Shown in pieces: positions 16,885 through 26,160 of a stretch of 64,000 nucleotides of DNA (positions are counted from its first letter, which is position 1; every line of letters begins with the position of its first letter). Both the position numbers and the translations under genes were made by a program. The notes under the pieces were generated by a model. The model worked only from the letters and a program-made list of their open reading frames with translations. It was not told the DNA's origin and made no database searches. Origin of the DNA: DASXIF01 sp036498145 (lineage in GTDB: Bacteria; Actinomycetota; Actinomycetes; Mycobacteriales; Jatrophihabitantaceae); assembly GCA_963708625.1 (NCBI GenBank), contig CAVPSV010000002.1:1054001-1118000 (forward strand), given 5' to 3'.

Positions 16885-18009
16885 GTGCAACTTCAGCTCA
16901 CCGACGAGCAACGCATGCTCGCCGAGACGGTGAAGAGCCTGCTCGACAAGCGTTACGACCCGAACACCCGCCTCGAGTTGCTGGGCTCAGAGCTGGGCTT
17001 CAGCCGTGAACTCTGGCGTCAATACGCGGAACTCGGCCTGCTCGGACTCACCATCGACGAGCGCTACGGCGGTGCGGGCATGGGCGCCGCAGAGCTATCC
17101 GTGGTGATGGAGGAGTTCGGTCGAGCGCTCGTGCTCGAACCGTTCATCGCGACCGTCGTACTCGGTGCCCAGCTGCTCTCGGCTGCCGGCACACCGGAGC
17201 AGAAGTCAGCGCTGCTACCGGGCGTCGCGGCCGGCGAGACGTTCCTGGCACTGGCCGCCGCCGAACGCGATGCACGCTGGTCGCGCACCGACATCCAGAC
17301 CACGGCCGTGCAGGCCGGTGACGGTTGGGCGTTGACGGGTGAGAAGACCGCGGTGCTCGGTGGCGATGTGGCCGACCACGTGCTGGTGACCGCGAGGCTG
17401 CCCGACGGCGAGGTGGGACTGTTCATCGCCGACGCGGCCGGGCTGCGCCGCGACAGCTACCGCCAGCAGGACGGCCTCGGCGCCGCAGATCTGCTGTTCG
17501 ACTCGACGCCGGCCGAGCTCCTCGGCGATCCGGTCGAGACGGGGACGCAACTGGAGCAGGTCGTCGACGTCGCGATGGCGATGCTGGGCTGGGAGGCGGT
17601 CGGCGCGATGGACCGGATGCTCTGGCTCACCGTCGACTATCTGAAGACCCGGGTGCAGTTCGGCCACCCGATCGCGGTGTTCCAGGCCCTGCAGTTCCGC
17701 GCCGCGGACATGTACGTCTCACTCGAGCAGGGACGAAGCATGGCGATGATGGCGCGCCTGGCCCTGTCCGACGACGATGCCGCGGCGCGCCGGCGGGCGG
17801 TGCAGGCCGCGAAGATCCTCATCGACGCGTCCGCGCGTCACGTCGGCCAGGAAGCGGTGCAGTTGCACGGCGGCATCGGCATGACGATGGAGTATCCGGT
17901 CGGGCACTACCTCAAGCGCACCGAAGTCATCGCCAAGACCTTGGCTGACGGTGACCTGCTGGTGAGCGAACTCGGCGCCGCCGGTGGCCTGCTACCGCCC
18001 GGATCGTGA
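16885..18009 (+). CDS. Acyl-CoA dehydrogenase (small partner form)
   Basis: A protein of 374 residues. GTG 16885 is preceded by GGAGGGGA. It has the family fold: helical start (LTDEQRMLAETVKSLLDKR), FSRELWRQYAELGLLGLTIDERYGG, and the C-terminal AVQLHGGIGMTMEYPVGHYLKR. The middle FAD-binding domain is weakly conserved (ALAAAERDARW in place of an E-P-N-A-G-S motif), as in non-catalytic partners of FadE heterocomplexes. Its last codons form the left arm of the 50-bp palindrome at 18001. Probably co-transcribed with the gene at 15634. Confidence 0.85.
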   Translation: MQLQLTDEQRMLAETVKSLLDKRYDPNTRLELLGSELGFSRELWRQYAELGLLGLTIDERYGGAGMGAAELSVVMEEFGRALVLEPFIATVVLGAQLLSAAGTPEQKSALLPGVAAGETFLALAAAERDARWSRTDIQTTAVQAGDGWALTGEKTAVLGGDVADHVLVTARLPDGEVGLFIADAAGLRRDSYRQQDGLGAADLLFDSTPAELLGDPVETGTQLEQVVDVAMAMLGWEAVGAMDRMLWLTVDYLKTRVQFGHPIAVFQALQFRAADMYVSLEQGRSMAMMARLALSDDDAAARRRAVQAAKILIDASARHVGQEAVQLHGGIGMTMEYPVGHYLKRTEVIAKTLADGDLLVSELGAAGGLLPPGS

Positions 18010-18050
18010 TGCGTGCGCTGCGCTATAGCGGCGCGTGCGCATCACGATCC
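18001..18050. repeat. 50-bp palindromic element, copy 1
   Basis: GGATCGTGATGCG at the left is mirrored perfectly by CGCATCACGATCC at the right, with a palindromic centre CGCTATAGCG at 18021-18030. It sits between the convergent acyl-CoA dehydrogenase and alpha/beta hydrolase genes and includes the stop codon of the former, so here it could end transcription in both directions. Two further copies are at 19751 and 28872. Confidence 0.85.
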
Positions 18051-18055
18051 ACGGG

Positions 18056-19678
18056 TCACGGCGTCAGGCCGATCCGGATGGCCAGCGCCAGGTTCGCCGG
18101 CAACGTCTTGGCAAGCGCGGCGACCTGCCGGGCGGTCAGCCGCTCGCGATAAAGACTGTCCGGGCCGGGTGCCGTGATGCCCGAGCCGGCGCCGGGTTTG
18201 TCCTTACTGGTGGCGAGAGCCAGGTACGAGTACGCCCCGGCGTAGCCGTCCGCCGTGGACATGCCCGGGCAGCCGGCGCGCAGGTCCTCGCAATCCCACG
18301 CCGCGCCCGCGGCGAGGTGGATGTCCAACCGCGACGGGTAGTAGAACGAGAACGCATTGCCGTCATGTGACGGATCGACCTTCGCCTCGGCCGCATCGTT
18401 TTGCCACCGACTGCTGAGCAGGCGGGCGTCCGCGGTCGGGTCGTGCTTGAGGTACTTGTCGAACCACGCGGTGGTGTACCACGCGGTCAGGTCGGGCCCG
18501 CGCAACGAGGCTCCGAGCGCAACGAGCGGGATGAACGAGAAATCCAGGTGGGACCCGCCGCGAATGATGATCTCGCCGGAGTCCACGCCGGCCGTGGTGT
18601 AGGCGTGCGAGGACACCGACTTCGCGCTCGGGTGCGGCAACGACAGGTTCGGCACGGGTGGTAGCCCGTAGTCGGCGGAGATACCCAGGCCCGGTTTGGT
18701 GATCGGCACGGTCGTGCGCGCGGCCGGATCGGCCGGGCACGGCTTCTGGCCGATCGTGCCGCCCTGACCGGGAACCGAACCCGCATCCGGGCCGGCGCCG
18801 CCCAGGTTGTCCCAGGCCACGACAGCGCTGATGCGCGGGTCCCACTGAGCGATGTAGGACACGCCCGCCGCACCGTAGGAGTGCCCGGCCAGCCCGATTC
18901 GGCTGGGGTCGAGCAACTGCCAGAACGGGTTGTAGCCGCTGTCCAATCCCGCCGCGACGCGCGCGTTCTGCTTGTCCGCGTGACTGGTGCCAGAATCACA
19001 ACTCGGCACCGGTTGATACGGCTGCGCCGGCGTGGACAGGAAGAAGTTCACCGCGTCCTCGGCGCCGTCGTAGAACGGGCGGCCGTCGGTCTGGGCGGGC
19101 ACGCCCTCGCCCGCATCGCGCCCGGTGCCGAGCGTGTCGGACTGGCCTTGGCCCTGCGGGTCGAAGGTGAGCACTACGTACCCGGCCTTGGCAAGTGCCT
19201 GCGCCGCGTACCAATACATCTGCTCGTCGGCCTGGACCGAGCCGTTGACGATCACCACGCCGGGACGCTGGGCCGGCCCAGCGGTAGTGGCCCAGACGTG
19301 GCCGGACAGCGTCGCTCCGTCGCGGGCGATGAACAGCACTGGCCGGACGATGCCGTAGCCGTTCGTCGCCCAGTTGTACAGGCGCACGTCACCGGCGCAG
19401 GCGTTGAATCCGCTCCAGCACAGGTCGGCGCTGAACAGGCGCCCGGGATCGGCGAGCTGCTCGTAGGTCGCATGCGCCCCGTTGACGGTCCCGACGGTGA
19501 GCATCTTGGCCTGGTAGGGCACGGTGTCGTACACGGCTTGCCGCTCCAGCGTCACCGCGTAGTTCTTGGCTTCCACTACCGGGCTGAAACCGGTACCACC
19601 GGCCGCTACCGCGCCTACCAGGAGCACGCCGACCGAGGCGATAGCAGTAACGGCAGCCGTTATCCGACGTGGCCTCAT
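18056..19678 (-). CDS. Secreted alpha/beta hydrolase
   Basis: A protein of 540 residues starting at ATG 19678, with AGGAAGGG about 7 bases upstream. Residues 1-30 form a signal peptide or membrane anchor (RRITAAVTAIASVGVLLVGAV). The hydrolase core has RPGVVIVNGS, FDPQGQGQSD and the nucleophile elbow GLAGHSYGAAG with the catalytic Ser. A later GGSHLDF may supply the catalytic His. A large insertion between beta strands gives the extra length over typical dienelactone-hydrolase-like enzymes. Probably an exported esterase or peptidase-like hydrolase. It is flanked on both sides by 50-bp palindromes. Confidence 0.85.
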   Translation of the reverse strand: MRPRRITAAVTAIASVGVLLVGAVAAGGTGFSPVVEAKNYAVTLERQAVYDTVPYQAKMLTVGTVNGAHATYEQLADPGRLFSADLCWSGFNACAGDVRLYNWATNGYGIVRPVLFIARDGATLSGHVWATTAGPAQRPGVVIVNGSVQADEQMYWYAAQALAKAGYVVLTFDPQGQGQSDTLGTGRDAGEGVPAQTDGRPFYDGAEDAVNFFLSTPAQPYQPVPSCDSGTSHADKQNARVAAGLDSGYNPFWQLLDPSRIGLAGHSYGAAGVSYIAQWDPRISAVVAWDNLGGAGPDAGSVPGQGGTIGQKPCPADPAARTTVPITKPGLGISADYGLPPVPNLSLPHPSAKSVSSHAYTTAGVDSGEIIIRGGSHLDFSFIPLVALGASLRGPDLTAWYTTAWFDKYLKHDPTADARLLSSRWQNDAAEAKVDPSHDGNAFSFYYPSRLDIHLAAGAAWDCEDLRAGCPGMSTADGYAGAYSYLALATSKDKPGAGSGITAPGPDSLYRERLTARQVAALAKTLPANLALAIRIGLTP

Positions 19679-19750
19679 CCGGCATCCCTTCCTCTCGACC
19701 CGGAGGTGATCGTGTCCACCCGAGGCGGTCGGCGCAACTCGGGGCGAATC

Positions 19751-19800
19751 CGATCGTGATGCTGAGGCTGCGCTATAGCGCGGCGTCAGCATCACGATCC
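19751..19800. repeat. 50-bp palindromic element, copy 2
   Basis: Arms GATCGTGATGCTGA and TCAGCATCACGATC (14 bp, perfect) flank a centre with CGCTATAGCG at 19771-19780. It lies between the divergent hydrolase and cyclic-nucleotide-binding genes, that is, in a promoter region. A pure terminator role therefore does not explain all copies. Confidence 0.85.
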
Positions 19801-19814
19801 ACTAGCATGCGGCC

Positions 19815-20240
19815 ATGGCGCGTAAAGGTGTCTTCAGCGATCACATCAAAGCGGTGCCGATGTTCTCGGTGTGCACGAGGAAGGAACTGCAGGTGGTCGC
19901 GCGGTTGTCGACCGAACGCGAGGTGCCGGCCGGCAAGGTGCTGACGGAGCAGGGCAAGCCCGGGCAGGAATTCGTTATCGTGCTCGAGGGCACCGCGGCT
20001 GCCACCCGCAACGGTCGCAAGGTCAAGCAGTTCGGTCCCGGCGACTACTTCGGCGAGATCGCGTTGCTGGATCCGGGCGAGCGCACCGCAACCGTCACCG
20101 CCGAGACGCCGATGGCGATCGCCGTAGTCAGCCCGAGCGAGTTCGGCCAGATGCTCGACGAGGTGCCGGCGCTGGCACACAAGGTGATGCGCGGACTCGC
20201 CCGCCAGATTCGTGAACTGACGGGAAGCAAGGCGGTCTAG
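19815..20240 (+). CDS. Single-domain cyclic-nucleotide-binding protein
   Basis: A protein of 141 residues consisting of one cNMP-binding (CAP_ED) domain: PMFSVCTRKELQVVARL, GKPGQEFVIVLEGTAA, and the phosphate-binding cassette FGEIALLDPGERTATVTA. No DNA-binding domain follows; it ends in ARQIRELTGSKAV. The Arg of the cassette (GERTATV) is present, so cAMP or cGMP binding is plausible. Actinobacteria use such stand-alone domains as receptors, but its output is unknown. It starts 14 bases after a 50-bp palindrome. Two similar proteins are encoded at 41317 and 41833. Confidence 0.85.
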   Translation: MARKGVFSDHIKAVPMFSVCTRKELQVVARLSTEREVPAGKVLTEQGKPGQEFVIVLEGTAAATRNGRKVKQFGPGDYFGEIALLDPGERTATVTAETPMAIAVVSPSEFGQMLDEVPALAHKVMRGLARQIRELTGSKAV

Positions 20241-20308
20241 GCCGATAGGCGGTCTAGGCCGAAGCCGGTCCGGGCTAGTGCCAGGTGGCCGCCGCGCCGT
20301 CCGCGCGT

Positions 20309-20864
20309 CTATCCCCTGCTCAGGCGCGAGCGCTTGGCTGTCTCCGGCTGGATGCGCAGCGCAGCGATCGTCATCGCCAGCATGACGTAATGGCCGACGA
20401 GCAAGCAGAACTCGATGCAATCGCGCTCGGACAAGTGTCTGCGTAACGAGGCCCAGGTCTCGTCATTCACATCCCCGTCGCGCACCAGCGCATCCACCGC
20501 GGTGAGGACGGTCCGTTGCCGGTCGGTCCAGATCGGATCCGACGGCCCGGTCGAGGTCGCCTCGATCTGCTCCCGCGTCAAGCCCGCACTGCCGGCCGAT
20601 GCGCAGGTGATGGTTTCGCTCGTAGTCGCAGCTGCGCAGGTAGGCCACCCGCAGGATCACCAGCTCGGTGTCCGTGCGCGGCAGACGCCCACGCGGCATC
20701 AGACCGGAGGCGAAGAACAGCCACCTGCGAAACAGCCGGCGATTGCGGCCGAGCGTCGAGAACAGCGTCAACGGCTCGGTGCCCATGGTGAGGCCGCCGC
20801 CGCGCGAAAGGAGCCACGGCAGCAGGCCCGTCTCCCGCAGGCCGCCGGGCGCGACCCGCTGCAC
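20309..20864 (-). pseudogene. Carboxymuconolactone-decarboxylase-like (AhpD-fold) protein, one frameshift
   Basis: Read through a frameshift near 20585 this gives about 185 residues: RVAPGGL, TEPLTLFSTLGRN, LPRTDTELVILRVAYLRSCDYERNHH, then in the other frame TREQIEA and CIEFCLLVGHYVMLAM. These are the landmarks of the actinobacterial carboxymuconolactone-decarboxylase-like family (AhpD fold). The active-site-like D-C-x-YE-x3-H is present. I place the start at GTG 20864; TTG 20876, overlapping the SDR stop, is an alternative. It follows the broken SDR gene closely, so the three broken genes look like one operon. Confidence 0.7.
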
Positions 20865-20872
20865 GGATCCAC

Positions 20873-21781
20873 TCAACGCCGCACCGATTCCTGTGCCCCG
20901 GCCTGATCGCCTGACGGTGCGCCCGCTTTCGCCCCCACCGCGTCGGCCGCGCGGTTGAACATCCGCATGATCAGGACGTACAGCGGCGGCAGGTAGCGCT
21001 GCACCGCGTGGATGAGCCGGATGTCCTCGGAGGTGTAGACGAGGTAGCGCCGGCGCAGCATGCCGGCTTCGATGCGCGCCGCGGCAACGTCCGGGCTGAC
21101 CGCGCGCCGCTGGAACGCACCGCGCGCCTTGCGCACCACCGGGCTGGCCGTGTCGATGCCCGCGATCTCCACCGATTCGGTCAGCGGGGTGTCCACCCCA
21201 CCCGGACACACCAGCGTTACCGCGATGCGATGGCGGGCCAGGTCGAACCGCAGCACCTCGGAGATGCCGCGCACGCCGAACTTGCTGGCGCTGTACGCCG
21301 CATGCCACGGCAGCCCGATCAGCCCGGCCGCCGAGGACACGTTCACCAGGTGACCGCCGCGGCGGCGCGTGCACCATCGCCGGCACGAAGGACTCGATGA
21401 TGTGCACGGTGCCCATCAGGTTCACGTCGATGACGCGCCGCCACTGCTCGTGCGTCAGCGAGGTCACCGTGCCCCAGATCGCGATGCCCGCCACGTTGAT
21501 CACCGCGTCCAGCGCGTGGGTCAGCGGTCGTGCACGTCGCCGGCGAACGCGCGAACCGCATCGATGTCGGTGATGTCGAGTGCACGGGCGAACGCCACGT
21601 CACCGCCGGCCGCGCGGATCTCCCGCCACCGTCTCGCTCAACCCGGTCTCGTTGCGATCGGTGAGATAGAGGTGCGCGCCGTGGCGCGCGAGCCGACCGG
21701 GCCAGGCTGCGCCCGATGCCACTGGCCGCACCCGGTGACGAGCACGTGCAGCCCGGTGGAGCTGCGCTGGTGCCGCTTCAC
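20873..21781 (-). pseudogene. Short-chain dehydrogenase with multiple frameshifts
   Basis: Pieces in several frames add up to one SDR of about 300 residues: LHVLVTG at the start, VINVAGIAIWGTVTSL, WRRVIDVNLMGTVHIIESF, then VSSAAGLIGLPWHAAYSASKFG with the catalytic Ser and Y-x3-K, and VCPGGVDTPLTES. At least three or four frame changes lie between 21340 and 21760. The GTG start at 21781 overlaps the TGA of the esterase (GTGA), strong evidence for an operon and for true coding in each piece. The SDR would be NAD(P)-dependent; its substrate is unknown. Confidence 0.7.
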
Positions 21782-23147
21782 GCCGGTGTGAGCTGCACGG
21801 TCACCGCGTTGCGACCGGCGCTCGGCTTGGTCGGTGATCGTCAGCCGACCGGCGGCGTCGGCGGTCGACACTCGCACCGGAGCGTGACCTTGCCGCCGCG
21901 TGCGCTCACGCGTGAACGTCGCGCCGGGCGAGTACACGCGCGGGCGTCGTCACCGTCGCCTGGCTCTTCGTGCTGATGGTGTAGCCGGTAGCGGACGCGC
22001 CGACCAGGCCGCTGAACGCCTGCGCCTGCGCCCGGTTGACGCTCACCTGCCAGCCCCACTGCGTCCAGGTCTTGTCGATCGACTTGTAGGTGATCGCCGA
22101 CGGCGCCGGCCGGCGGGTGCGTCGAAGGTGGCCATCAGCACCGGCAGGTACTGCACCAGATCGCGGCGTCCAGTACGGCCAGCTGTGCGTGCCCGGCCGT
22201 AGTCGTCGAAGGTGTACGCGACGTGCGCCTTCTTGGCCGCCTGCGCGAAGAACACCGAGGACTGGTCGCGCGGCGCCCTCGATCAACGGCGTCCGGCACG
22301 ATCTGGACCGACGGCGTGTCCAGCGGGCCGGGCTGGCCGTTGCCCGACCACAGGTCAGTTGCGGTGTTGCCGAGGTTGGTGACCAGGCGTCGCGGGGTCG
22401 TGGCCCTGCCAGTTGATGCGGTCGGCAGCCGGGTCGCCGAACATGGCGTCCGGCTCCACCCCGTCGAGCCCGATCGCGGTCGCCTCGATGATCGCTCGCC
22501 GCGCCGGCTTGCGCGACCGGGTTGGACGCGATGTCCGGAGCGCCGGAGAACGACGCCGGCGGAGACGAAGGTGTCCGGGTGGCGGGCGGCGTAGGTGAAC
22601 GAGCCGAAGCCGCCCTGCGACAGCCCGGCGATCGCGCGGCCGTCCCGGTCGGCGACGGTGCGCAGGTTCGCGTCGACCCACGGCACCAGCTGGTCGACGT
22701 GGAAGGTCTCCCAGTTCGCGGCGCCGAGCGAGGTGTGCTGGTCGACCCAGTTGGTGAACCAGCTGCCACCGTCGCCGTTGTAACCGGCGTCCGGCATGAC
22801 CACGATCAGCGGGTACGGCGCGGTGGCGGCGACAGCGTTGCCGGCGTCGATCCAGTCGTCGCGCCGCCGCTGGTGCCGTGGATACAGGTACAGCACCGGG
22901 TAGCGCGCGGTCGAGGAGCTGTAGCCCTCGGGCAGCAGGATGTCCACCCGCACCGGCTGGCTGAGCGCGGCCGTGCTGACGGTGAGCTGCCATTCGCGAT
23001 CACCGACCGGGCCGGCGGACAGCACCGTGATGCCGGCCGCGTTGCCGAACGCGGCGGGTCGGCCCCGGCCCCGGGTGGGGTCCCGAGCAGCACAGCAGCG
23101 GATGTCATCGTCAGCAGCCCCAATACGGCTGCCCAGCGCCGGCCCAT
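21778..23147 (-). pseudogene. Secreted esterase (alpha/beta hydrolase, tannase/antigen-85-like) with many frameshifts
   Basis: Frames stitched together give about 450 residues. The N-terminus MGRRWAAVLGLLTMTSAAVL is a signal peptide. Then come VRVDILLPEGY, YPVLYLY, a gap in which HGTSGG must fall, YPLIVVMPDAGYNGDGG, WETFHVDQLVPWVD and the nucleophile elbow AGLSQGGFGSFTYA. The end shows GTHSWPYW with the likely catalytic His, then an extra C-terminal beta domain ending in NAVTVQLTPA. These are features of esterase D / mycolyltransferase-like enzymes. About eight frame changes occur between 21.8 and 23.1 kb. The final TGA overlaps the SDR start. Confidence 0.7.
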
Positions 23148-23254
23148 GACCGTCAGTATTCACAATCGCCGGGCCAGCGCCAGCCGAGATCATCGTGGGC
23201 TCGGTTCGGCCCTTGGCCACGACATGCGGCTCAGTCCTGCGCCAGAATCCAGGG

Positions 23255-24061
23255 ATGGTCATTCCGGTCCATGACATCAACCCGCTGCGCCGGACCCCGT
23301 GGGTGACCTGGGCGCTGATAGCGGCCAACGTGGCGGTGTTCCTGTTCACGCCCGCCTCGAGCGTCGTCACCGGCGGGAGCACCGCGTCCCAGACGTGCCG
23401 GCAGGCGGCCTTCTACGCCCAGTGGGCAGCGATCCCGAAGGAGATGCTCGACAACAAGCCGCTCACTCCCGCCCCGACCTCGTCGGCCCTCGCGGTGAAC
23501 CAGAACGGGGATGTCACCTGCGCGGCCACCCGTCACCCGGGCTATCACAAGAGCCCGATCCTCTCCGTCCTGACCGCGATGTTCCTGCACGGCGGCTGGT
23601 TCCACCTGCTCGGCAACATGCTGTTCCTGCTGATCTTCGGCAACAACGTCGAGGACCGTTTCGGCCGGCTGAAGTTCCTGGTGTTCTATCTCGTCTGCGG
23701 CTACGTGGCCGCGTACGGCTATGCGCTGGTGAACCCGCATTCGACCGAGCCACTGATCGGTGCGTCCGGGGCGATCGCCGGCGTGCTGGGCGCCTACCTG
23801 GTGATGTTCCCCCGGGCGCGGGTGTGGAGCTTGGTGCCGATCATCTTCTTCATCCCGCTGCGACTGCCCGCGTGGCTCGTGCTCGGCTTGTGGTTCGTGC
23901 TGCAGTGGGTCTACGCGTCCGGGTACGCCGTCGGCTCGGCGGGATCCGTCGCCTACGCCGCGCATGTCGTCGGCTTCATCTTCGGAGCGGTGGTGACACT
24001 GCTGCTCGTGCCACGAAATCGGCCCCGGGCTCGCGGCCCCACCCCGAACTACGCCCGCTGA
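23255..24061 (+). CDS. Rhomboid-family intramembrane serine protease
   Basis: A protein of 268 residues starting at MVIPVHDINPL (ATG 23255). It has about six membrane segments. The catalytic Ser lies in LIGASGAIAGVLGAYL and the catalytic His in YAAHVVGFIFG. HGGWFHLLGNMLFL and EDRFGRLKFLVFYL are the usual first-loop landmarks. It has an extended extracytoplasmic loop with two Cys (TCRQAAF... VTCAATRH) between TM1 and TM2, perhaps disulfide-linked. No ribosome binding site is clear. It abuts the convergent MarR gene. Confidence 0.9.
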   Translation: MVIPVHDINPLRRTPWVTWALIAANVAVFLFTPASSVVTGGSTASQTCRQAAFYAQWAAIPKEMLDNKPLTPAPTSSALAVNQNGDVTCAATRHPGYHKSPILSVLTAMFLHGGWFHLLGNMLFLLIFGNNVEDRFGRLKFLVFYLVCGYVAAYGYALVNPHSTEPLIGASGAIAGVLGAYLVMFPRARVWSLVPIIFFIPLRLPAWLVLGLWFVLQWVYASGYAVGSAGSVAYAAHVVGFIFGAVVTLLLVPRNRPRARGPTPNYAR

Positions 24062-24583
24062 TCAGCAGCCGCTCTCCGGTATCGCCGGGCATGCGGGCTC
24101 ACCTTCGGCGAAGGCGTTGAATGCCGCCGCCAGCCGGTCCAGGTCGAAGTCGCTGAGGTGGTCGATCACGTTGCGCCGGACACTGGCCAGGTGCTGCGGG
24201 TAGGCGCCCTCAAGCCGCGCGAAACCGGCGTCGGTCAGCACCGCGTTGAAGCCGCGTGCGTCGCATTCCGATTGCATCCGGACCACTAGCCCGTCAGCCT
24301 CCAGCCGCGCCACCAGCCGGGTCATGCCGCTGAGCGACAGGTCGCACGCAGCGGCCAGCTCGCTCATCCGCAGCCGCCGATCGGGAGACTCGGACAGCAC
24401 CATCAGCACCCGGTACTCGGTGGCCGACATACGCGGCCCGGCAAGCAGGTCGGCGTCCAAGGCCCGCGGTACCACCATCAACGCACGCATGAACGCGAGC
24501 CAGAACGCCCGCTCGGCGACGTTCAGCGGCGGCACCTCGTCGGTCTCCGGCGTGGCCTCGGGCGCCCCGTGCGTCACGTTCAC
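24062..24583 (-). CDS. MarR-family transcriptional regulator
   Basis: A protein of 173 residues from GTG 24583. The winged-helix core is SATEYRVLMVLSESPDRRLRMSELAAACDLSLSGMTRLVARLEADGLV. An unusually long N-terminal tail of about 25 residues and a Cys at the very end (PESGC) could allow redox sensing, though that is speculative. It is divergent from the flavin reductase at 24666, and the AT-rich gap between them has two dyads, the normal layout for a MarR repressor and its target. Confidence 0.85.
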   Translation of the reverse strand: MNVTHGAPEATPETDEVPPLNVAERAFWLAFMRALMVVPRALDADLLAGPRMSATEYRVLMVLSESPDRRLRMSELAAACDLSLSGMTRLVARLEADGLVVRMQSECDARGFNAVLTDAGFARLEGAYPQHLASVRRNVIDHLSDFDLDRLAAAFNAFAEGEPACPAIPESGC

Positions 24584-24592
24584 CTCTCATTG

Positions 24593-24633
24593 CTTGACAA
24601 AACAAGAATATATCTGTTTGCTTTACCGAGCAA
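24593..24633. promoter_or_regulatory. Divergent promoter with two dyads, probable MarR operators
   Basis: This AT-rich stretch stands out from its surroundings. CTTG-ACAAAA-CAAG (24593-24606) and TTGCT-TTACCG-AGCAA (24618-24633) are inverted repeats about 26 bases apart centre to centre. A TTGACA hexamer at 24594-24599 overlaps the first. Binding by the adjacent MarR protein would cover both promoters. Confidence 0.5.
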
Positions 24634-24665
24634 GTAAATATCGGACACTTCTTTGGAGCCGTCTC

Positions 24666-25244
24666 ATGACTCGGATCGCAATCATTCTGGGCAGCACCCG
24701 CCCCGGCCGCAACGGCGCCGCGGTGGCCCAGTGGGTATATGACGTTGCCTCGAAGCGTGATGACGCTGAATACGAGCTGGTTGACCTGCTCGACTACCCG
24801 CTCCCCCACCTGGACGAGGCACTCCCGCCGTCCATGGGTCAGTACCAGAACGGCCACACCAAGCGGTGGGCCGCGAAGATCGCTTCCTTCGACGGATTCG
24901 TGTTCGTCACCCCGGAGTACAACCACTCCACCTCGGGCGTGCTGAAGAACGCGATCGACTACCTCTACCAGGAGTGGAACAACAAGGCGGCCGGCTTCGT
25001 GAGCTACGGCGGCGTCGGTGGGGCCCGGGCCGCGGAGCACCTGCGGCTCGTCGCCGGCGAACTGCAGATGGCCGACGTCCGCCAGCAGGTCGCGCTGTCC
25101 ATGCTGACCGAGTTCGAGAACTTCTCGGTGTTCAAGCCCGGGGACTACAACGTCGCGGCACTGAGCACGTTGCTGGACCAGGTGGTGGCGTGGAGCGAGG
25201 CACTCGCGCCGCTTCGTCAGCGCACCGCCGAGCGGGCCGCATAA
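24666..25244 (+). CDS. NADPH-dependent FMN reductase
   Basis: A protein of 192 residues from ATG 24666 (TTGGAG 8 bases upstream). The flavodoxin-like core has the FMN phosphate loop ILGSTRPGRNG, a central VFVTPEYNHSTSGVLKNAIDYL and GFVSYGGVGGARAAEHLR. Members reduce flavins, quinones or azo compounds with NAD(P)H. Divergent control by a MarR regulator fits a response to quinones or other redox-active compounds, an inference from context. Confidence 0.9.
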   Translation: MTRIAIILGSTRPGRNGAAVAQWVYDVASKRDDAEYELVDLLDYPLPHLDEALPPSMGQYQNGHTKRWAAKIASFDGFVFVTPEYNHSTSGVLKNAIDYLYQEWNNKAAGFVSYGGVGGARAAEHLRLVAGELQMADVRQQVALSMLTEFENFSVFKPGDYNVAALSTLLDQVVAWSEALAPLRQRTAERAA

Positions 25245-25251
25245 CCGGCCG

Positions 25252-26160
25252 TCATTCGGCCTGACCGACCGCTATCCCGGGGCCGGGCACGGTGTCCGTC
25301 GACACCGCGTCCCGGCCCTGTCCATCGACCCGATCCTCGCGCACCCGATGCCCGAGCCCTCGATAGGACCACAGCGCCGCGAGCGCGTACTCGGCGGTGG
25401 CAATGGCCAGGATGGCGAAGCTCGGCGGTATACGCGACGCGGCATAGGCAAGGGCCAACCCGCCCCACATCGCCAGCAGGGCCAGCGCCGCCGCGAGCGC
25501 CAAACCCGTCCCCGGTCGATCGGTGAGACGTTGCGCCGCGGCGGCCGGCGCGGCGAGCAACCCGAGTAACAGCAAGGCACCCACGGCCTGGCTGGCCTCG
25601 GCCGCGGTCGCCCCGACCACCGCGAGGAAAACGGCGCCGATACCGGTAACCGGCACTCCCCGCGCCCGCGCGACGGCCGGATCCACGCTGGCAAACAGCA
25701 GCGGGCGACCCATCGCGGCCAGCAGCAACAGCAGTCCCGCGGCGATGCACGCTGCCGTGAGTGCGGCCGAGGCCGAGATGCCGAAGATCGAGCCGAACAG
25801 CACCGTCGCGTTCACCGCCCCGTTGCCGGTACTGCCGTTCGTCGTGTAGATCGAGACGAACAGCACGCCCAGACCGAGCACCCAGGCGAACGTCGTGCCG
25901 ATCACCACGTCGTCGCCACCGCCCCGTCCGCCCAGTATTCCCAACAGCAGGCCGACGCCGATCGTCGCCGCGAACAATCCGAACCGAAGATCCACCCCAG
26001 CCGCGAGTGCGCCGAACGCGCCGGCGTAGGCGACATGCGACAGCGCGTCGCCGGCGAACACCTGGGCACGCAGCACCAGGAAGTAGCCGACCGACCCGCA
26101 CAGCAGCGCGATCGCGGTGCCGGCCAGCAGCGCGTGCTGAACGAACGGCTGATTCAGCAT
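25252..26160 (-). CDS. Zinc/manganese-type ABC transporter permease (ZnuB family), second
   Basis: A protein of 302 residues from MLNQPFVQHALLAG (ATG 26160), overlapping the end of the first permease by 7 bases. It has about eight membrane segments and the family landmarks GDALSHVAYAGAFGALAAG, VDPAVARARGVPV and QAVGALLLLGLLAAPAAAA. Family members move Zn2+, Mn2+ or Fe2+ inward. The C-terminal ~40 residues (HRVREDRVDGQGRD...) are hydrophilic and not conserved. Two different permeases in the operon suggest a heterodimer. Confidence 0.85.
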   Translation of the reverse strand: MLNQPFVQHALLAGTAIALLCGSVGYFLVLRAQVFAGDALSHVAYAGAFGALAAGVDLRFGLFAATIGVGLLLGILGGRGGGDDVVIGTTFAWVLGLGVLFVSIYTTNGSTGNGAVNATVLFGSIFGISASAALTAACIAAGLLLLLAAMGRPLLFASVDPAVARARGVPVTGIGAVFLAVVGATAAEASQAVGALLLLGLLAAPAAAAQRLTDRPGTGLALAAALALLAMWGGLALAYAASRIPPSFAILAIATAEYALAALWSYRGLGHRVREDRVDGQGRDAVSTDTVPGPGIAVGQAE

